In this document: positions 13,522 through 17,964 of the stretch, one piece after another
How the letters are laid out: every line of letters begins with the position of its first letter
Position numbering within the stretch: position 1 is the stretch's first letter
From: Flavobacterium psychrophilum
Lineage (GTDB): Bacteria; Bacteroidota; Bacteroidia; Flavobacteriales; Flavobacteriaceae
Assembly (NCBI GenBank): GCA_945878515.1
Contig: CAMCTL010000059.1
Coordinates: forward strand, 1 to 17,964
Length of the DNA: 17,964 bases
Direction: 5' to 3'
The notes under the pieces: model-generated
The model's database searches: none
What the model saw: the letters and a program-made list of their open reading frames with translations, nothing else
What the model was told of the DNA's origin: nothing
Made by a program: the position numbers and the translations under genes

Positions 13522-15753
13522 ATGCAAAAAACAGCAATCTGGAATCATAAATTAGCGGTCAGTTTTCTATCTATATTCTTTGCTCTTTTTTCTATTTTGT
13601 CCTATTCTCAAGACACCATAAAAAAGCCTAAAATTGGATTGGTTTTAAGTGGTGGCGGTGCAAAAGGATTTGCTCACGTTGGTGTGCTAAAAGTCCTAGA
13701 GCGCATAGGAATTAAAATAGATTATATCGGCGGAACAAGTATGGGCGCCATTGTTGGCGGACTTTATGCTTCGGGTTACAATGCTGCACAACTAGATTCT
13801 ATTGTAACTTTCACCAATTTTGAAAATTTACTAATTGATTATGTACCGCGATCTTCTAAAAGTTTTTACGAAAAAAGAAATGATGAATTGTATGCGTTGG
13901 TGTTACCATTTAATAAGCTCAAAATAGGTGTTCCTCAATCGCTTTCTAAAGGAATGTTTAACTACAATTTTTTCAATCGGCTTACTTTACATGCCAGACA
14001 TGTTCGGAATTTTAATGAATTTCCAATTCCTTTCCTGTGCATAGCAACAGACATTGCAATCGGAAAACAAGTAGTGCTTGATAAAGGCGTTTTTGCGCAA
14101 GCGTTAATGGCTAGTTCCTCATTACCATCAGTGTTTTCTCCCGTCATACTTGATGGAAAATTATTAGTAGATGGTGGTGTAATCAATAATTATCCTATTG
14201 AAGAGATTAGAAAATTAGGTGCCGATATCATTATTGGTGTAGATGTACAAAGCGGATTGAGAGATCAAGAAGAACTTCAAGATGCTACTAAAATTTTGTT
14301 TCAAATCACCAATTTTCAAATGATTGAAAAAATGGATGCTAATGTAAAAAACACGGATATTTACATAAAACCCGATGTTAAAAATATTGGAGCGGTATCT
14401 TTTGAAAAAGCCAAAGAAATAATTCTAAAAGGGGAAGAAGCAACATTTATGGTTTGCGAGGATTTGAATAAATTGGCCGACAAATTAAACCCCTATCAAA
14501 AGCCTAAATTAAAAATAGTTTCAGACAGTTTGTACATCAAGAATATAATATGTCGCAATTTAGTTCATTATTCAAAGGCGTACATCGAAGGGAAATTAAA
14601 ATTCAAGTCGGGAGCTAAAATTAAGTATCAAGATTTAGAAACGGGTATCAATAATATAGACGCTACTCATAATTTTGCAACGGTAATTTACTCGTTAGAA
14701 CCCAACGGAGACGAAGATGACTTGATCTTGAACTTAATAGAAAACCCAATAAACACTTATTTAAAATTTGGTTTGCATTATGACGGTCTTTACAAAAGTG
14801 GTTTATTAACTAACATTACCAGAAAAAGCAATCTTTTTAGGAACGACGTAGCGTCTTTTGACTTAATCATTGGAGACAATGTTCGTTATAATTTAGATTA
14901 TTATATAGACAATGGGTACAATTTAAGTTTTGGATTTAAGTCCCAATTGAATCAATTTGATAAAACTATTGCAAAGGAAATTAGCGCTATAATCCCAAAT
15001 CCAACAATAAATGCGATTGGCATCAATTTTTCCGACTTAACCAATCAGTTTTATTTTCAATCTATATTTGCACAAAAATTCCTTATAGGTTTCGGTTTAG
15101 AACATAAATATTTGATAATAAATTCCGAAACTATTGCTAATTCTAACCCAATAATTGATAGAAGTAACTATGGCAGTGCTTTTGCGTATTTAAAATACGA
15201 TTCGTTCAACAATCAATACTTTCCAACAAAGGGATGGTATTTTTCAGGTACAGTTCATACTTATTTGTTATCCTCGGACTATAATAATGCTTTTAATCCA
15301 TTATCGATAGCTAAGGCAGATACAGGAATTGCATTTAAAGTAGAGAAAAAAACTACTGTAAAAATTAAAACCGAAGGTGGTTTCTCTGTTGGTGGGAATA
15401 GTGTGCCGTATTTTGATTTTTTTTTAGGTGGTTTTGGTTATATTTCGGTAAATAATTTCAGGCCTTTTTATGGGTATGACTTTTTGAGTATTGCAGGAGA
15501 TAGCTACATAAAATCTTCAATTACAATAGATTATGAAATTATCAAGAAAAACCATTTGAACTTTTCGGCAAATTATGCCAATATCCAAAACAATCTTTTT
15601 AATTCATTAGATTGGATTTCAATACCAAAATATTCTGGATATGCAATTGGTTACGGTTTAGAAACTATTATTGGTCCCGCAGAAGTAAAATATTCTTGGT
15701 CGCCTGAAACAGGAAGAGGATATACTTGGTTTAGTGTCGGATTTTGGTTTTAA
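13522..15753 (+). CDS. Patatin-like phospholipase fused to an outer-membrane beta-barrel
   Basis: A 743-residue protein from ATG 13522. The frame is open back to 13270 inside uvrC, but the added residues include the uvrC 3' end and translated repeats, so I reject that start. The N-terminus has a signal peptide (about 1-30, ending SILSYSQ). The patatin domain (about 38-240) contains the oxyanion loop GGGAKG (44-49), the nucleophile Ser73 in GTSMG and Asp217 in VDGG, so the Ser-Asp dyad is complete. Next is a POTRA-like region (about 330-405), then many amphipathic strands to a C-terminal aromatic (SVGFWF), the mark of an outer-membrane beta-barrel of the BamA/TamA/PlpD type. It is likely a lipid acyl hydrolase at the cell surface or released by a type Vd mechanism. 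Substrate unknown. Confidence 0.9.
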   Translation: MQKTAIWNHKLAVSFLSIFFALFSILSYSQDTIKKPKIGLVLSGGGAKGFAHVGVLKVLERIGIKIDYIGGTSMGAIVGGLYASGYNAAQLDSIVTFTNFENLLIDYVPRSSKSFYEKRNDELYALVLPFNKLKIGVPQSLSKGMFNYNFFNRLTLHARHVRNFNEFPIPFLCIATDIAIGKQVVLDKGVFAQALMASSSLPSVFSPVILDGKLLVDGGVINNYPIEEIRKLGADIIIGVDVQSGLRDQEELQDATKILFQITNFQMIEKMDANVKNTDIYIKPDVKNIGAVSFEKAKEIILKGEEATFMVCEDLNKLADKLNPYQKPKLKIVSDSLYIKNIICRNLVHYSKAYIEGKLKFKSGAKIKYQDLETGINNIDATHNFATVIYSLEPNGDEDDLILNLIENPINTYLKFGLHYDGLYKSGLLTNITRKSNLFRNDVASFDLIIGDNVRYNLDYYIDNGYNLSFGFKSQLNQFDKTIAKEISAIIPNPTINAIGINFSDLTNQFYFQSIFAQKFLIGFGLEHKYLIINSETIANSNPIIDRSNYGSAFAYLKYDSFNNQYFPTKGWYFSGTVHTYLLSSDYNNAFNPLSIAKADTGIAFKVEKKTTVKIKTEGGFSVGGNSVPYFDFFLGGFGYISVNNFRPFYGYDFLSIAGDSYIKSSITIDYEIIKKNHLNFSANYANIQNNLFNSLDWISIPKYSGYAIGYGLETIIGPAEVKYSWSPETGRGYTWFSVGFWF

Positions 15754-15788
15754 TCACTAAATCCCATAACTAAGTATTGAAACAAATA

Positions 15789-15814
15789 GATAAAAAAAGC
15801 AGGTTTTTTTTATC
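15789..15814 (+). terminator. Weak A/T hairpin after the patatin gene
   Basis: GATAAAAAAA (15789-15798) pairs with TTTTTTTATC (15805-15814) around a loop of about six bases. Almost all pairs are A-T, so stability is low; it is the only candidate terminator after that gene. Confidence 0.35.
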
Positions 15815-15903
15815 ATATTTAAAAAATAAATCACATTCAAATTATGTGTATTCAATCTATATGTTAAACTTTGTTTTTTTATTTTATTATTAAAATCTTG
15901 CTT

Positions 15904-16026
15904 TACTTTTGCATCATGAAATTGAAAAGGAGTGGTTACCTTTTTATTCATTTAAATTTCATAGTTTATATTTTTTGGTTTATTAATAGCATTAATTCTC
16001 AGCCATTAGTTTGGCTGAGTTTTTTT
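15904..16026 (+). ncRNA. Candidate small RNA between the patatin and DUF3108 genes
   Basis: TACTTTTG (15904-15911) is an exact TAnnTTTG box; the only TTTG upstream is 30 nt away, which is too far. The predicted RNA of about 105 nt has a small stem (AAAAGG/CCTTTT near 15926-15945) and ends in a strong terminator. A 47-codon frame from ATG 15916 runs through the terminator and looks non-coding. The other possibility is a leader or attenuator of the DUF3108 gene. Confidence 0.4.
15998..16026 (+). terminator. Strong intrinsic terminator before the DUF3108 gene
   Basis: CTCAGCC (15998-16004) and GGCTGAG (16013-16019) are perfect 7-bp partners with an 8-nt loop and seven T residues (16020-16026). 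It is the clearest intrinsic terminator in the window. Confidence 0.8.
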
Positions 16027-16041
16027 GTTATAATACATTTG
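16010..16041 (+). promoter_or_regulatory. DUF3108 gene promoter, overlapping the terminator
   Basis: TTTG at 16010-16013, a 20-nt spacer and TACATTTG at 16034-16041 match the consensus with ideal spacing. The -33 box lies in the loop and first stem base of the preceding terminator. RNA should start about 16048, 38 nt before the ATG. Confidence 0.7.
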
Positions 16042-16085
16042 GAACAAAAATTGCAGTAACGGTAAAATAATTGTAAAATCAAAAA

Positions 16086-16871
16086 ATGAAAAAGCTAATT
16101 CTATTATTTATTTTTATTGCTACTGTAGGGTTTACAACCAAAAATGATTCTGCATTTAATTCAGGGGAACGATTTGTATTCAAGGTTAGTTATGGTTTTT
16201 TAAATGCTGGTTATGCTACTTTAGAAGTAAAAGAAGCTAAACTAAATAATAAAAGCATGTACCACGTTATAGGAAAAGGATATACTACAGGTATGTCTCG
16301 GCTTTTTTTTAAAGTCAATGATAACTATGAAAGTTATATAGACAAAGAAACGGGAAATCCATATCAATACGTAAGAAAAGTTGACGAAGGCGGATACACC
16401 CAAAATGAGGAAGGATTTTTCAATCAAACTGAGAATAAAATTTTAGTCAAGGATTATAAACACAATACCGAAAAGGCATTTTTAATTCCAGAAAACACCC
16501 AAGATATTTTATCGTCTTTTTATTATTTGCGAAATTTTCCCAATATTGAAAAAATGAAAGTAGGAGAATCTGTAGCAATTGATATGTTTTTTGATGAGAA
16601 AACAACAAAATTTAAGTTAAAGTTTATAGGACGTGAAGATATTAGAACTAAATTTGGATTTGTTTCAACAATGATTTTTAGACCGTTGGTGTTAAGTGGA
16701 CGTATTTTTAAAGAAGAAGAAAGTGTAACTGTTTGGATAACTGATGATGCTAACAAATTACCAATTCGCATAAAGGCAAGCTTGCTTGTAGGTTCTTTAA
16801 AAGCAGATTTGGACAGCTTCAAAGGGTTGAAGTACCCTTTTAAGGTGAAAAAAAATATGAGGGACAATTAA
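16086..16871 (+). CDS. DUF3108 family secreted protein
   Basis: A 261-residue protein with an N-terminal signal peptide (MKKLILLFIFIATVGFTTKN) and a soluble beta-rich body, for example GERFVFKVSYGFLNAGYATL and FLIPENTQDILSSFYYLRNF. The pattern fits DUF3108 (a family of unknown function in Bacteroidota and Proteobacteria), and the length is normal. It should be periplasmic or on the inner face of the outer membrane. The ATG is 45 nt after the TACATTTG box at 16034-16041. The next gene starts 53 nt downstream with a TTG codon and encodes an M23 peptidase, so the pair could be co-transcribed and act in the envelope. There is no direct evidence for its reaction. Confidence 0.85.
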   Translation: MKKLILLFIFIATVGFTTKNDSAFNSGERFVFKVSYGFLNAGYATLEVKEAKLNNKSMYHVIGKGYTTGMSRLFFKVNDNYESYIDKETGNPYQYVRKVDEGGYTQNEEGFFNQTENKILVKDYKHNTEKAFLIPENTQDILSSFYYLRNFPNIEKMKVGESVAIDMFFDEKTTKFKLKFIGREDIRTKFGFVSTMIFRPLVLSGRIFKEEESVTVWITDDANKLPIRIKASLLVGSLKADLDSFKGLKYPFKVKKNMRDN

Positions 16872-16924
16872 TTTATGGTCAGAGGGGCAATAAATGTCAG
16901 AATTAAATTTTTACTCTAAATAAT

Positions 16925-17964
16925 TTGAAAAAAGTATTTCTATTAATTATTGTTTTTTTATCAATACTTTCTTGTAAAAAAAACGAACCTGAAAAGATCA
17001 ATATCGCAAAAGAAACGCCACGAAGAATAGAACAATTTGGGTTTGATTTCAACGATTTTAATGTGCTTCAGGACACTATAAAAAGTGGAGATACTTTTGG
17101 GAGTATCATAGAAAATCAAAATCTGGGAGACAAACAAGTATATGATCTTACAGAAAAAATTAAAGACAGTTTTGATGTAAGAAGCATCAGAATTGGCAAA
17201 ACCTATACCTTATTGCGCTCAAAAGATCGCTTCAAAAAACTTCAATATGCGATTTATCAACCTGACAGAGCGAGTTATTATGTTATAGATTTAAGAGATT
17301 CGGTTGGTGTTACAAAAGTAACTCGGCCGATTCGCATCAAAAAGCGAACTATTGCCGGAGAATTAAACGGTTCTTTTTCAGAAGAATTGCAAAGGCAAAA
17401 AGTTGATCCAGCTTTGGCTAATAAATTAATCAAAGTTTACGCATGGTCTATCGATTTTTTCAAATTAAAAAAGGGGGATCAATTTGGCGTTATTTTTACC
17501 GAAAGATATGTTGATGATACCATATATGATGGAGTGGATAGTTTGAGAGCTGCTTTTTTTGAATACAAGGGCAAAATGATTTATGCTTTCCCTTTTGCTC
17601 AAAACGAAAACTCTGGCAAAATAGATTATTATGACGAAAACGGAAAAGCACTCAAGAATTTTTTCCTAAAATCTCCGCTAAAATACGCCAATATTACTTC
17701 GCGTTTCTCCCGAAGCCGATTTCATCCCGTACAATTAATGTGGAAAGCCCACAAAGGAACCGATTATGCAGCGCCAACTGGAACACCTATTATGACAACA
17801 GCATCAGGAATTGTGGAGCAAACGGGTTATACCGCTGGAAACGGGAATTTTGTAAAAGTAAAACACGACAGAACTTATTCGACTCAATACTTACACATGT
17901 CTCGAATTTTGGTTCGAAGAGGTCAAAGAGTGACGCAAGGAAGTGTTATCGGTAAAGTTGGAAG
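16925..17964 (+). CDS. M23 family metallopeptidase lipoprotein (3' truncated)
   Basis: A 346-codon open frame running off the window. No ATG is in frame near the 5' end; TTG 16925 begins KKVFLLIIVFLSILSCKK, a lipoprotein signal with lipobox LSC (Cys17). Residues about 49-100 (FNVLQDTIKSGDTFGSIIEN) resemble an OapA/LysM-like segment. Residues about 139-250 match the N-terminal part of MepM/Csd3-type endopeptidases (EELQRQKVDPALANKLIKVY). The peptidase domain opens with TSRFSRSRFHP and carries HKGTDYAAP, where H and D are the first two zinc ligands, and YLHM, the first catalytic His. The final HxH is beyond the window. The enzyme should cut peptidoglycan cross-links. The TTG start fits DUF3108 as an upstream neighbour at 53 nt; I judge it real, though with a rare start. 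Confidence 0.88.
   Translation, partial: MKKVFLLIIVFLSILSCKKNEPEKINIAKETPRRIEQFGFDFNDFNVLQDTIKSGDTFGSIIENQNLGDKQVYDLTEKIKDSFDVRSIRIGKTYTLLRSKDRFKKLQYAIYQPDRASYYVIDLRDSVGVTKVTRPIRIKKRTIAGELNGSFSEELQRQKVDPALANKLIKVYAWSIDFFKLKKGDQFGVIFTERYVDDTIYDGVDSLRAAFFEYKGKMIYAFPFAQNENSGKIDYYDENGKALKNFFLKSPLKYANITSRFSRSRFHPVQLMWKAHKGTDYAAPTGTPIMTTASGIVEQTGYTAGNGNFVKVKHDRTYSTQYLHMSRILVRRGQRVTQGSVIGKVG

Noticed and set aside
15871..16059. Small ORF of 62 codons between patatin and DUF3108
   Set aside because: The frame runs through a strong terminator and the next promoter and has A/T-driven composition; it is better explained as a non-coding unit.

Overview
The window looks like chromosomal DNA from a member of the Flavobacteriaceae (Bacteroidota), most likely Flavobacterium or a close relative. 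The evidence is low GC with A/T-rich spacers, a complete bat (Bacteroides aerotolerance) gene set, Bacteroidota-type promoters (TTTG ... TAnnTTTG) in place of -35/-10 boxes, few Shine-Dalgarno sequences, and recognisably flavobacterial gpsA, pheS, uvrC and patatin genes. No tRNA, rRNA, phage, IS or CRISPR locus was found.

Layout. Positions 2-6621 (+) hold the tail of an unknown gene and then batA, batB, a split batC (two ORFs overlapping by ATGA), batD and batE: two membrane VWA proteins, secreted TPR proteins, a large BatD and a TPR/SH3 protein. cvpA (6673-7176, -) converges on batE. From 7202 a divergent promoter region leads into a conserved gene of unknown function (7322-7678), pheS (7802-8821) and another unknown gene (8904-9311). 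On the minus strand lie gpsA with a tightly coupled small two-TM protein (9341-10580) and 5-formyltetrahydrofolate cyclo-ligase (10812-11375). uvrC (11532-13319) runs divergently from a strong promoter. It is followed by a patatin/beta-barrel protein (13522-15753), a DUF3108 protein (16086-16871) and the start of an M23 peptidase lipoprotein (16925 to the window end).

The genes are ordinary core and envelope genes; the spacers are not. Almost every intergenic gap carries repeats. The most striking family is a heptanucleotide-periodic repeat (AATCTnn or its complement GATTnnn, 2-5 units per array). It occurs at six places in 18 kb, plus an AACTTCT variant before pheS. Arrays often end directly at a start or stop codon and often pair head-to-head to form hairpins. 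Other gaps hold a CACAAAG-type repeat, a terminal-inverted-repeat element, GTCATTGCGAG and CCCCC-TTT-GGGGG repeats. One copy of the last lies inside the batC signal-peptide coding sequence.

Two short intergenic units with a promoter-like box upstream and a terminator downstream (about 10696-10809 and 15912-16026) are candidate small RNAs. No clearly new protein system is visible. The best leads are the heptamer repeats, the split and partly duplicated batC, and the two candidate RNAs.
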